DNA of 64,000 nucleotides from an uncultured Lachnospiraceae bacterium. Its GTDB lineage: Bacteria; Bacillota; Clostridia; Lachnospirales; Lachnospiraceae. The stretch's first letter is position 1. The number at the start of each line of letters is the position of its first letter. The position numbers were made by a program, and so were the translations under genes. The stretch is from contig CAMNSD010000009.1 in NCBI GenBank assembly GCA_946554445.1, positions 1 to 64,000 of the forward strand. Reading direction: 5' to 3'. Below, one piece after another: positions 27,908 through 36,262 of the stretch. The notes under the pieces were generated by a model. It searched no databases, was not told the origin of the DNA, and worked only from the letters and a program-made list of their open reading frames with translations.

Positions 27908-30568
27908 CTAATCCCAGAAGGGTTCCTGCCACTCTTCCCCGCAGCTGACCGCAAAGTGCAGATGACTTCCTGTGGATCTGCCAGTCGAACCGACCGTAGC
28001 TATTTTATCACCTGCGGAAATCTGATTCCCTTTCGAAACCAATACTTCTTCACAATGCGTATAATAGGTCATCTGGCCACTCTGTCCATGCCAGAGAACC
28101 ACATAATTGCCATCTTCCGCATCGAATCCGGTCTCGTAAACCCTGCCGTCTGCTGCGGCCACGATAGCCGCACCCTTCTCGGCTGCCATATCCACTCCAT
28201 TGTGTTTCTTAATCTCTCCTGTAATAGGATTCGTGCGTTCCCCGTACCCGTCTGAGATTCGGTCATATTCAGGACAGGGATTTAGAAACGCAATCTCCAG
28301 TTCATGGTGCGCTTCTTCGCTGTTGACAAGCGGCTTGCTCAGATATCCTGCCGCTTCATCAGACCGCATATCCACACCTTTTCCCGCTCGGATCTCCTCC
28401 AGCTGCCGTTGCTGTGTCAAAGAGTGGAGAATAGCCTGCTCAGCAATCCTTGGCTGTTGCAGTACAAACGCCGGCTCCTGTCCCGGATAGCACAGCACCT
28501 GCACAATCAGAGGATGCAGGCCGTCAAACCAAACCCCATCCATACCTTCCAGTTTTAACCCAACCGCCAGAGGCAGTACCACTCCCTCAAAACCGTCCTG
28601 CTCTCCATAACTTTCTCCCACCAAACTACCATCGTCCAGTTGGAATCCGGCCACATCAGGACTGATTGCCACTCCCACTACCTTCTGATCCTGATATGCA
28701 GAAATATCAAGCGGCGCCAGCACCATATCTCCATCATAGGTAATGAGTACCTCATCCCCGGACGCGCTCACTTCAAAAGAAAGATGCCTATCCGCCCAGT
28801 CACGATACATCTGTGCCGTTAGTTCCTCTATCTCCACAGTCCCTGTATCATACCGGAATCCACTGTAAAGTTTCCATATCTCCCTGTCAGGCGTATTCTC
28901 CGCCAATATCTTAAAGACAAATTTCCTGGGCAGACCATCTTTTGCATTTTCCAGGGTTCTGATATTGGCGCTGTCCCCGTTCATGCCGCTCGGACACCAG
29001 GCAATATCGTAAGTGTTTACATCCTCCCCGATCAGCGTCTTGATGCCGCGCGGGCCAAACTCCTGTGTATAAAGTCCATAGAGGGAAATCTGCGCCTCCC
29101 CGTTGCGGCAGAGCAGATACCAGCCATTTTCCGGCGGCTCCTCCTGTTCTTTGCCCTGACTGTTCTGCTTTCCGTTGAAATAGTCATAATAAGCCTGATA
29201 ATCCAGCTGCCTGTCTAAGGCAAGTTCACTGTCATCCTTGCCCGCCATCACACCCTGGTAATCCAAGACCGCAAGAAAGTCATAATCCTGTTGTACCTGT
29301 TCCAATGACTGAACTTGTGCATGAAGGTCACCGACGACATCTTCATATTCCTTTCTGATACGCACAAACTCCTCATCAGATGCATCCCCGACTGCCTGCT
29401 GTCTGGCCGCCTCTCCTAGCACTGTCTCCGCAGCCTGCTCGTCTTGTTTTGCTTCTTCTCTACCGTCTTTTGCAGCTTCCTCTTCCTGCGCACTCCCCGT
29501 AAAGGCACAACCGCAGATTAAGAGCATTGTCACACCAACGGTGGCCGCCACCCATCTCTTGCGTTCCGTGCTTCCCGCTATCATATGGACTCTCTCCTGT
29601 ACATCCTGTTTGCGTCCCTCCATGGTAAGCGCCGTTCCCGCACAATCAATCTGACCAGTCCCGACAGAGAGCAGATACAAGAGCGTCCTGCCATAGGCAA
29701 AGCGTTCTTCTTCCCCAAGCATGCCGATTACCGTCTCATCACAGGCCAGTTCACTGTCCCGTCTAGCTGCAAAAGCCGCCGCCCACACCAGCGGGTGGAA
29801 CCAGTATACCGCCGCCAGAGTGCTTCTCAGGAAAGCCCAGAATGGATCAAACTGTACCGCATGGCAATACTCATGCGCCAGCACATGGAGAAGTTTCTGT
29901 CTCTCATTTAAAAGTTTCGTATCCACATAAATATTTCGCCCTACCAGACAGGGGCTCGCCAGACCATCCACCTGATAAACCCTCATCCCGTGTGCCGCCA
30001 GCCTGCCTGTCAATTCAGCAGGTATCTCCCTCTCCCTGACTCTGCAGCGCCTCCTGCGCAGAACTCTCCTAAAACGGATTTGGCTGACGATCATATAGAC
30101 ACCAACAGACAAAGTTCCAAGCAACCATACGACATGAAAGATTCCTGAAATCTTTCCGAAAGACTCGGCTGTTGTCCCATTAACTCCCAATGCCAGACCA
30201 GTGTTTATTTCTGTGGGTGCACTGTCAGCCTCCGACTTCCGCTCCTGTCCGCTCAACCCTCCTGCCAAATCCACAGTCTCTCCATTCCCCTGTTCCCAAT
30301 CTGCATAGGTTCCTCCTATATCCCCCTCCACAGCAGTTTTGTCCGTCTCTGTCTCCATGCCTTCCTGTGACGGCACGTTCCTGCCATCCGGCAATAGATT
30401 CATTACACTAAACGCACTATTCATAATCGGCACCGGTAAAATAAGTCTCAGAGCCACCACAAGCCACAACGCATAACGAAACCGCATGCTGATTTTTCCC
30501 TTTGTCATCCTGCGCAGCAAAAGAATTGCCAGGATAAGCACCGAAGACGTAATCACCAATTCTATCAT
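27908..30568 (-). CDS. BlaR1/MecR1-like M56 peptidase with C-terminal M23 (LytM) peptidase domain
   Basis: 886 residues. Residues 1-60 and 140-165 hold membrane helices. The M56 zinc motif HEYCH (232-236) and the downstream DSELACDE (271-278) mark the cytoplasmic metalloprotease of BlaR1-type sensors. A last helix (about 334-352) precedes a large extracytoplasmic region, where BlaR1 would have a penicillin-binding sensor. Here residues 785-886 are instead an M23 domain, with HxxxD (His789, Asp793) and HLH (869-871) zinc ligands and the GYGERTNP lead-in. The start overlaps the BlaI-like gene (ATGA), with GGGGGAG upstream. Expected action: sense wall damage, cleave the repressor. Whether the M23 domain cuts peptidoglycan or only binds it is unknown. 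Confidence 0.85.
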   Translation of the reverse strand: MIELVITSSVLILAILLLRRMTKGKISMRFRYALWLVVALRLILPVPIMNSAFSVMNLLPDGRNVPSQEGMETETDKTAVEGDIGGTYADWEQGNGETVDLAGGLSGQERKSEADSAPTEINTGLALGVNGTTAESFGKISGIFHVVWLLGTLSVGVYMIVSQIRFRRVLRRRRCRVREREIPAELTGRLAAHGMRVYQVDGLASPCLVGRNIYVDTKLLNERQKLLHVLAHEYCHAVQFDPFWAFLRSTLAAVYWFHPLVWAAAFAARRDSELACDETVIGMLGEEERFAYGRTLLYLLSVGTGQIDCAGTALTMEGRKQDVQERVHMIAGSTERKRWVAATVGVTMLLICGCAFTGSAQEEEAAKDGREEAKQDEQAAETVLGEAARQQAVGDASDEEFVRIRKEYEDVVGDLHAQVQSLEQVQQDYDFLAVLDYQGVMAGKDDSELALDRQLDYQAYYDYFNGKQNSQGKEQEEPPENGWYLLCRNGEAQISLYGLYTQEFGPRGIKTLIGEDVNTYDIAWCPSGMNGDSANIRTLENAKDGLPRKFVFKILAENTPDREIWKLYSGFRYDTGTVEIEELTAQMYRDWADRHLSFEVSASGDEVLITYDGDMVLAPLDISAYQDQKVVGVAISPDVAGFQLDDGSLVGESYGEQDGFEGVVLPLAVGLKLEGMDGVWFDGLHPLIVQVLCYPGQEPAFVLQQPRIAEQAILHSLTQQRQLEEIRAGKGVDMRSDEAAGYLSKPLVNSEEAHHELEIAFLNPCPEYDRISDGYGERTNPITGEIKKHNGVDMAAEKGAAIVAAADGRVYETGFDAEDGNYVVLWHGQSGQMTYYTHCEEVLVSKGNQISAGDKIATVGSTGRSTGSHLHFAVSCGEEWQEPFWD

Positions 30569-30957
30569 AAGGCTTCTCCCCCTTCCTTACCCTTCTCTTC
30601 TGCTCGTCTTAAAATCTCATACAGCTCTGTGATTTCTTCCCTGGATAACGCCTGCTGTTCCACCATCGTGTTGAGCATCAGTCCCATCCTGCCGTCAAAG
30701 ACTTTGTCCAGAAATCCCTCTGTTTCCTGCAAGACAGCTTCCCTTCTGTCAATCTTCGGATAATACAGCTTAGCCCTGCCTCCCTCTTCATAATAAATGG
30801 CTCCCTTCTCCTCCATCCGTTTTAAGAAGGTCATGACCGTATGCTTCGTCCAACCGGTAGTCTCTTTAAAATGACTGGTCACCTGCATCATGGTCTGTGG
30901 CGCCTCTTCCCACAACAGGCTCATGACTTTCCATTCCGCCTCTGACAATCTTATCAT
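30565..30957 (-). CDS. BlaI/MecI family transcriptional repressor
   Basis: 130 residues. Penicillinase-repressor-type winged helix (IRLSEAEWKVMSLLWEEAPQTMMQVTSHFKETTGWTKHTVMTFLKRMEEKGAIYYEEGGRAKLYYP) followed by a dimerisation helix region. Cleavage by the co-encoded M56 protein would relieve repression. GGTGGGAG precedes the ATG. A near-perfect promoter embedded in a long inverted repeat lies about 110 bases upstream. Confidence 0.9.
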   Translation of the reverse strand: MIRLSEAEWKVMSLLWEEAPQTMMQVTSHFKETTGWTKHTVMTFLKRMEEKGAIYYEEGGRAKLYYPKIDRREAVLQETEGFLDKVFDGRMGLMLNTMVEQQALSREEITELYEILRRAEEKGKEGGEAL

Positions 30958-31052
30958 ACTCCCACCTTATCCCTTTCCCACATTTCACAAAAATAATTTG
31001 TCTCAAGAACTCAAATATCTGAAATAGTTTTCCATCCCTTATAACATGCACT

Positions 31053-31110
31053 ATAGGTTGACATTTGCCTACCATCATTGTATAGATTAGGTAGGCAAAT
31101 GTCAACCTAT
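31053..31110. promoter_or_regulatory. 21-bp perfect inverted repeat carrying two facing promoters (candidate BlaI operator)
   Basis: Arms 31053-31073 and 31090-31110 are perfectly complementary around a 16-base centre. Plus strand: TTGACA (31058-31063), 17 bases, TATAGA (31081-31086). Minus strand: TTGACA (31105-31100), 17 bases, TACAAT (31082-31077). The two promoters share the same DNA and point at each other. T7 follows the right arm on the plus strand, so the plus transcript or an incoming one could also be terminated by the same hairpin. The rest of 31111-31395 is AT-rich with no gene. Confidence 0.7.
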
Positions 31111-31451
31111 TTTTTTGTTTTTCATTTTCCACCTATATATTACCTGTAACACCCTTTTTTATTGTCCCATTTTTATTTTGACTTTCATTAATGATATTAC
31201 GATTTAATTATCAGATAATTTATATTTTTTTATAAATTTTTGCGACTTTTCTCTTTCATTTATTATGAAAGTCTGTTAAAATAATCTTAAGAAAATGTGA
31301 TTCTTGCCGATATTATTATCAGAACAAGGAGTTCGCTGTGCATTTTCAAAATACTGAAACACTATAGTATTCAGGGAACGCGCAAATCTGAATCCAAGGA
31401 GGGATCACCGCAATATATGCAGATGAAAGGAATTATAAAATCGAAGCGGTT

Positions 31452-31667
31452 ATGGCGATTACCCCGCTGAAAAAGAACAAAAATCACCAGTCCAAGCAGA
31501 ACCCCCAAACCCTGGCAAAGAAATTTTTCTCTGAGGTTTTGGAAGAGGCATGTGAAAAGGAACAGAATCGAAATATCGAAATTCGTACCAACGGATACAC
31601 GAAAGATGCTCTTCCCTTTTGCAATTTTGTAAATATGCGGGAATATTCTTTGAATTACGGCAAATAA
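31452..31667 (+). CDS. Small protein of unknown function, possibly with a non-ATG start
   Basis: 71 residues from the ATG at 31452 (MAITPLKKNKNHQSKQNPQTLAKKFFSEVLEEACEKEQ), hydrophilic, basic at the start, with a central amphipathic helix. No ribosome binding site precedes this ATG. A strong AAGGAGGG lies at 31396-31403, and the frame is open from there: ATA at 31413, ten bases after GGAGG, would give an N-terminus IYADERNYKIEAVMAITPLKK. I therefore suspect a non-standard start or a one-base error near 31415. A terminator follows. I do not recognise the family; the size and FSEVLEEA-type helix recall small proteins near DUF6033 genes. Confidence 0.5.
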   Translation: MAITPLKKNKNHQSKQNPQTLAKKFFSEVLEEACEKEQNRNIEIRTNGYTKDALPFCNFVNMREYSLNYGK

Positions 31668-31678
31668 TTAAAAAGACA

Positions 31679-31716
31679 GGCGATTCAGTTTACATAAATT
31701 GAATCGTCTATCTTTT
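31679..31716 (+). terminator. Terminator after the 71-residue protein gene
   Basis: CGATTCA (31681-31687) and TGAATCG (31700-31706), with further pairing TTTA/TAAA in the loop, followed by TCTATCTTTTT. Confidence 0.75.
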
Positions 31717-31721
31717 TATGA

Positions 31722-31940
31722 GATAACCCGGACACTTCTCCGAAGCCGTGAAGCAGATTTTGCAATTCAATAAAACAATCGAGCACAGTTCCTCTTTATA
31801 TAATATAAGAAAATCCACCGCATATCCGAGTCTGCGAAGCAGATCTCGTAATCGAGCGCAGCTCCCCTTTTATAATATAAGAAAATCCACCGCATATCCG
31901 AGTCTGCGAAGCAGATCTCGTAATCGAGCGCAGCTCGATT
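31722..31940 (-). repeat. Structured intergenic repeat, locus C: two 74-bp units plus a degenerate third
   Basis: Read on the minus strand from 31940: the leading hairpin AATCGAGC-TGC-GCTCGATT (31940-31922), then CGAGATCTGC-TTC-GCAGACTCG, then GGATATGCGGTGGATTTTCT. The unit repeats with period 74 (TATAATATAAG at 31797 and 31871). A decayed third copy lies at about 31722-31790. The stem pair is CTGC/GCAG where other loci have CCGC/GCGG. Confidence 0.9.
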
Positions 31941-32059
31941 TTTTATCATATCACCTATAAAGAAAAGACCTCTATATTACGATATATAATGTAACAGGTG
32001 GGTATTTGCGTCCACTGCAGGTAAATGGATTTACAGATCATGCTAAGGAGGGCAAAGTC

Positions 32060-32791
32060 ATGAACAAGGTAGCCGGATATAACACATTCCAAAACAACTA
32101 TTACAATAACAGCGTACAAAGCAAAAAGGATACAAAGTCCGAAAAAGCAGGCACATCCCAAAAGACCGCTGACACAAAAAAGACTGGTCAGAATACACCA
32201 CAGTTAAGCGACAAGGCGAAAGCGCTTTTACAGGACCTGAAAAAACAGTATAGCAATATGGATTTCTTTGTAGCCGAATACGACAGCGAGGAGGAAGCCG
32301 CTTCTTATCTCTCCCGCGGTTCTAAAGATTACAGCGTACTGATCGATCCCGAAGAGTTAGAGCGCATGGCTGAGGACGAGGATGTTAAGAAACAGAATCT
32401 CGCACTGCTTGATGAGGCAGTCGGCAAACTCGACGAGATCAAAGAAGAGCTCAAAGACACCGGTAAAGAAGACGAGGTCATAACTCTCGGCGTTTCCATC
32501 GGCAAAGACGGCAAGGTCTCCTACTTTGCAGAACTGGAAAAAGCTGGCGAGCGCCAGAAAGAATTCGTGGATAAGATCCGTGAAGATAAGAAAGAAGCTG
32601 CAAAGGAAGCTGCTGAAAAGGCTGCTGATAAAGGCCAGGACAAATACAATTACGAACATAGCAAACGCACTACTGTCTATGCAGACAGCGCAGAGGAACT
32701 GCTTAAAAAGATTACCAATATCAACTGGGATGAAGTCAAAGAACAGACCACCGTTCCGATGCCTGGCGGGCATTTCGATTTAAGCGTTTAA
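32060..32791 (+). CDS. DUF6033 family protein
   Basis: 243 residues, hydrophilic and Lys/Glu-rich, without signal peptide or membrane helix. The start MNKVAGYNTFQNNYYNNSVQ, an Asn/Gln/Ser-rich leader, then LSDKAKALLQDLKKQYSNMDFFVAEYDSEEEAASYLSRGSKDYSVLIDPEELERMAEDED are characteristic of the DUF6033 proteins common in Lachnospiraceae. A long charged helix (about 120-210, EFVDKIREDKKEAAKEAAEKAADKGQDKY) follows. The function is unknown. AAGGAGG sits eight bases before the ATG at 32060. It is followed by its own terminator and preceded by the repeat cluster. Confidence 0.8.
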   Translation: MNKVAGYNTFQNNYYNNSVQSKKDTKSEKAGTSQKTADTKKTGQNTPQLSDKAKALLQDLKKQYSNMDFFVAEYDSEEEAASYLSRGSKDYSVLIDPEELERMAEDEDVKKQNLALLDEAVGKLDEIKEELKDTGKEDEVITLGVSIGKDGKVSYFAELEKAGERQKEFVDKIREDKKEAAKEAAEKAADKGQDKYNYEHSKRTTVYADSAEELLKKITNINWDEVKEQTTVPMPGGHFDLSV

Positions 32792-32808
32792 ATCGACTGA
32801 CATTGTAA

Positions 32809-32857
32809 GGGCCGCCCTCTATAACTGATTTTCAGTTATGGGGAGCGGCTCTTTTTT
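32809..32857 (+). terminator. Terminator of the DUF6033 gene
   Basis: GGGCCGCCCTCTATAACTG (32809-32827) pairs almost fully with CAGTTAT...GCGGCTC (32833-32851), followed by TTTTTT. Confidence 0.85.
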
Positions 32858-32859
32858 AA

Positions 32860-32888
32860 TTGTCCCCAAAGTACTTTTATGCTATATT
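32860..32888 (+). promoter_or_regulatory. Promoter of the GH112 operon
   Basis: TTGTCC (32860-32865), a 17-base spacer and TATATT (32883-32888). The spacer contains the palindrome AAAGTACTTT (32868-32877), a possible operator. Confidence 0.55.
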
Positions 32889-32965
32889 TAAAGTAGCAGT
32901 TCAAACAGTCAGCAGGTGAAATATCATAAAACTTTCATATCGCTAATATCAAAGGAGGATTCCCA

Positions 32966-35137
32966 ATGAATCAGACCAATACCGGACGTCTCACCCTTCC
33001 CACCGATGTGGATATGGTGGAAGAAACCATACGGCTCAAGGAACTTTTGGGCGCTGATGCCTTAAGGGACTGTGACGGAACCAATATGCCTGAAGAACTT
33101 CTGTCACAGGATGCCAAGATTTACGCAACTTATTATACCACCAGGAAAGATAACGACTGGGCTATGAAACATCCGGAGGAGATTCAGCAGGAATATCTGA
33201 TCAGCGACCGTGTGACTGCCAAAGGCGACAGCCTGCGGATCGAACTGATGAAGGGATTTCACACGCAACAGCTCAAAGTCAACAATATTGACTCTCCCAG
33301 TCGATGGTGGGAAGTCATTGACAGAACCACTGGAAGGATCGTCCCGCCCGACCACTGGCGCTACGAAGAAGCCACCGGGGAAGTTATCATCGACTCCATC
33401 CCTTACCATCAGTATACGGTCAGTTTCCTGGCCTTCCTGATCTGGGATCCGGTACACATGTACAATTTCATTACCAACGACTGGAAAGATGCGCCGCACC
33501 AGCTCACCTATGATGTGCGCCAGCCAAAAACGCAGGCTTATGTAAAAGAAAAACTCAAGAAATGGTGCGAGGCAAATCCTCAGGTTAATGTGGTCCGCTT
33601 CACCACCTTCTTTCACCAATTCACGCTGACTTTTGACGACCAAAAACGAGAAAAATTTGTGGAATGGTTTGGTTATAGCGCCAGCGTAAGCCCTTACATC
33701 TTGGAACAGTTTGAAAAATGGGCCGGCTACCCTTTCCGTCCTGAATATATCGTGGATGAGGGTTACCACAATTCCATTTTCCGGATCCCTTCCAAAGAAT
33801 TTCGGGATTTCATAGAATTTCAGCAGATTGAAGTCAGCAAACTTGCCAAAGAACTGGTAGATATCGTACACAGCTACGGCAAGGAAGCCATGATGTTTCT
33901 GGGTGATCACTGGATCGGCACAGAACCCTTTGGCAAATATTTTGCCAACATCGGCTTAGACGCCGTGGTCGGTTCCGTGGGCGATGGCGTCACCCTGCGT
34001 ATGATCTCTGATATCCAAGGTGTCAACTATACGGAAGGCCGGCTTCTGCCCTACTTCTTCCCTGACGTCTTTACGGAAGGCGGCGATCCCATTGGAGAAG
34101 CCCAGGATAACTGGCTGAAAGCAAGACGCGCCATCCTGCGCTCCCCTGTGGACCGGATCGGTTACGGCGGTTATCTGAAACTTGCCAGCGAGTGGCCAGG
34201 TTTCATTGATCAGATCAGTAAAGTGGTAGACGAGTTTCGGCAGATTCATGCCAACATGAACGGCACAGGCGCCTACACCGCTCCTTTCAAAGTGGCTGTC
34301 TTAAACAGCTGGGGGAATCTGAGGCGCTGGATGGCCAACCAGGTACATCACGCTCTCTGGTATCGGGAAATTTATTCCTATGTGGGAGTAATTGAAGCAT
34401 TAAGCGGCATGCCTATAGACGTGGAGTTTATCACCTTTGAGCAGGTAAAAGAAGGGCTGGATCCCGCCATCAGAGTCATCATTAATGCGGGGGACGCCTA
34501 CACGGCCTTCAGCGGCGGTGACAACTGGAAGGATTCTGATCTGGTCTGCGCGCTCAGACGTTTTGTCGATCAGGGCGGCGGTTTCATCGGCGTGGGAGAA
34601 CCCACTGCCTGCCAGTATCAGGGACGGTTTTTCCAATTGAGCGATGTCCTTGGTGTGGACAGGGAACTGGGCTTTTCCATGAGTACCGACAAGTATAACT
34701 CCCTGAACCCGGAACATTTCATCCTGGAAGACGTGTCTGCCGATATTGATTTTGGCGAAGGCAAAAGCCGCATTTATGCCCAGGGAGAACACTACCAGAT
34801 TCTTAACATGGATGGCAAATACAGCCGTCTTGTGGTAAACGAATACGGAAAAGGCCGCAGCGTCTATTTCACCGGTCTGCCCTATTCTCCCCAGAACTGC
34901 CGTATCCTGCTCCGGGCCATCTACTATGCGGCGCACCGTGAGGAGGAAATGAAGAAATACTATGTTACCAATCCCGAAACCGAAATTGCCGTATTTGAAC
35001 AGACCGGAAAACTTGCCGTGATCAATAATACCAAAGAACTGCGCGAAACCGATCTGTATCTAGAAGGCACTTTCAGACTGCACTTGACTCTAGCGCCCAT
35101 GGAACTGCGCTGGATTGATTATAAGGAGGAACTGTGA
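32966..35137 (+). CDS. lnpA: 1,3-beta-galactosyl-N-acetylhexosamine phosphorylase (GH112)
   Basis: 723 residues. Phosphorolyses galacto-N-biose or lacto-N-biose I (from mucin or milk glycans) to galactose 1-phosphate and GalNAc/GlcNAc. The whole length matches GH112: RLTLPTDVDMVEETIRL start, TYYTTRKDNDWA, SRWWEVIDR, WDPVHMYNFITNDW, the catalytic region FLGDHWIGTEPFGKYF with Asp314 (the counterpart of Asp313 in the Bifidobacterium longum enzyme), and a C-terminal beta domain. AAAGGAGG precedes the ATG. The stop overlaps the kinase start by one base (TGATG). There is no sugar importer or galactose 1-phosphate uridylyltransferase in the operon. Subclass preference cannot be read by eye. Confidence 0.93.
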   Translation: MNQTNTGRLTLPTDVDMVEETIRLKELLGADALRDCDGTNMPEELLSQDAKIYATYYTTRKDNDWAMKHPEEIQQEYLISDRVTAKGDSLRIELMKGFHTQQLKVNNIDSPSRWWEVIDRTTGRIVPPDHWRYEEATGEVIIDSIPYHQYTVSFLAFLIWDPVHMYNFITNDWKDAPHQLTYDVRQPKTQAYVKEKLKKWCEANPQVNVVRFTTFFHQFTLTFDDQKREKFVEWFGYSASVSPYILEQFEKWAGYPFRPEYIVDEGYHNSIFRIPSKEFRDFIEFQQIEVSKLAKELVDIVHSYGKEAMMFLGDHWIGTEPFGKYFANIGLDAVVGSVGDGVTLRMISDIQGVNYTEGRLLPYFFPDVFTEGGDPIGEAQDNWLKARRAILRSPVDRIGYGGYLKLASEWPGFIDQISKVVDEFRQIHANMNGTGAYTAPFKVAVLNSWGNLRRWMANQVHHALWYREIYSYVGVIEALSGMPIDVEFITFEQVKEGLDPAIRVIINAGDAYTAFSGGDNWKDSDLVCALRRFVDQGGGFIGVGEPTACQYQGRFFQLSDVLGVDRELGFSMSTDKYNSLNPEHFILEDVSADIDFGEGKSRIYAQGEHYQILNMDGKYSRLVVNEYGKGRSVYFTGLPYSPQNCRILLRAIYYAAHREEEMKKYYVTNPETEIAVFEQTGKLAVINNTKELRETDLYLEGTFRLHLTLAPMELRWIDYKEEL

Positions 35138-36243
35138 TGACCATAAATCCTACCTGTGATAGAATTGAAGAAGTCATAAACGCCTATGCTCTGCCAGGCG
35201 CCCTGACAGACAGACAGCCCTATGGAAACGGTCATATCAATGACACCTTCCTGCTTACCTATGATACACCGGATGGCGGCAGAAAATATATCTTACAGAG
35301 GATGAACCATGCTGTTTTTAAGAAACCGCAGGAGTTGATGGAAAATGTCTGCAATGTCACCGATTATCTGCGTCAGATCATCCTTCGCCGGGGCGGGAAT
35401 CCCGACCGTGAAACCCTGAACGTGATACGGACTGCTGACGGCGGCATGTTCTATCAGGATAGCGCCGGCAACTACTGGCGGATGTTTTTATTTATTGAAG
35501 ACACCATCTGTCTGGAACAGGTATCAGATGTCAGTGAATTTTATGACAGCGCCGTGGCCTTTGGTTCTTTCCAGCGGATGTTAGCCGATTATCCGGCCGA
35601 TACCCTGCACGAGACCATTCCCAATTTTCATAATACCCCCTCCCGTTTTTGCGATTTTCGGAAGGCAGTGGAAAAAGATACGTCCGGCCGCGCGCATCTT
35701 GCCCAACGCGAGATTGAATTTGCGCTGTCTAAAGAGGCCGATACCCATGTGTTAACGGATCTGCTCGCCAAAGGAGAACTACCATTGCGGGTAACCCACA
35801 ACGACACCAAATTAAACAATATTCTCTTCGACCGCGCCACCAGAAAGGCTCTCTGCGTTATTGATCTGGATACTGTAATGCCCGGACTCAGCCACTACGA
35901 CTTTGGTGATTCCATACGGACAGGCGCAAGTACCGGCGCCGAGGATGAACAGGATTTATCTAAAATAGAACTGGACCTTACACTCTATGAAACTTTTACA
36001 AAAGGGTTCTTAGCGGGCTGTCAGGGGAGTCTCACAGACCGCGAGATTGAACTGCTGCCCATGGGCGCCAAGCTGATGACCTATGAATGCGGCATCCGTT
36101 TCCTGGCAGATTACCTGGACGGAGATGTCTATTTTAAGATACATAGAGAGGGACAGAATCTGGACCGGGCAAGGACACAGTTTAAACTGGTGGCCGATAT
36201 GGAGAAGAAATGGGACGCCATGTGCGCCGTTTTAAAACGATAA
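35137..36243 (+). CDS. nahK: N-acetylhexosamine 1-kinase-like phosphotransferase (NahK)
   Basis: 368 residues. APH-fold kinase expected to phosphorylate GlcNAc/GalNAc released by the phosphorylase upstream at C1. Motifs: the nucleotide loop YGNGHINDTFLL, QRMNHAVFKKP, the catalytic VTHNDTKLNNILFD (Asp223) and the metal-binding CVIDLDTVMPG (about 241-251), followed by DFGDSIRTGAS. All match the NahK/LnpB family. The ATG at 35137 is seven bases after AAGGAGG; the GTG three bases earlier is too close. It is translationally coupled with the GH112 gene. Confidence 0.92.
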   Translation: MTINPTCDRIEEVINAYALPGALTDRQPYGNGHINDTFLLTYDTPDGGRKYILQRMNHAVFKKPQELMENVCNVTDYLRQIILRRGGNPDRETLNVIRTADGGMFYQDSAGNYWRMFLFIEDTICLEQVSDVSEFYDSAVAFGSFQRMLADYPADTLHETIPNFHNTPSRFCDFRKAVEKDTSGRAHLAQREIEFALSKEADTHVLTDLLAKGELPLRVTHNDTKLNNILFDRATRKALCVIDLDTVMPGLSHYDFGDSIRTGASTGAEDEQDLSKIELDLTLYETFTKGFLAGCQGSLTDREIELLPMGAKLMTYECGIRFLADYLDGDVYFKIHREGQNLDRARTQFKLVADMEKKWDAMCAVLKR

Positions 36244-36262
36244 ATAAGGAATGGAGAATACT

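Noticed and set aside
31053-31125. Plain intrinsic terminator
   Set aside because: Stem and T7 fit, but no plus-strand gene precedes it, and both arms contain well-spaced promoter hexamers, so an operator is the better reading.
31337-31366. Nine-codon peptide with AAGGAG and GTG start upstream of the 71-residue gene
   Set aside because: Too short to support by sequence alone; could be a leader peptide but nothing else points to it.
36251-36262. Upstream ATG (four extra residues) of the serine hydrolase
   Set aside because: The purine-rich site would touch the start codon; the ATG at 36263 has GGAG at six bases.
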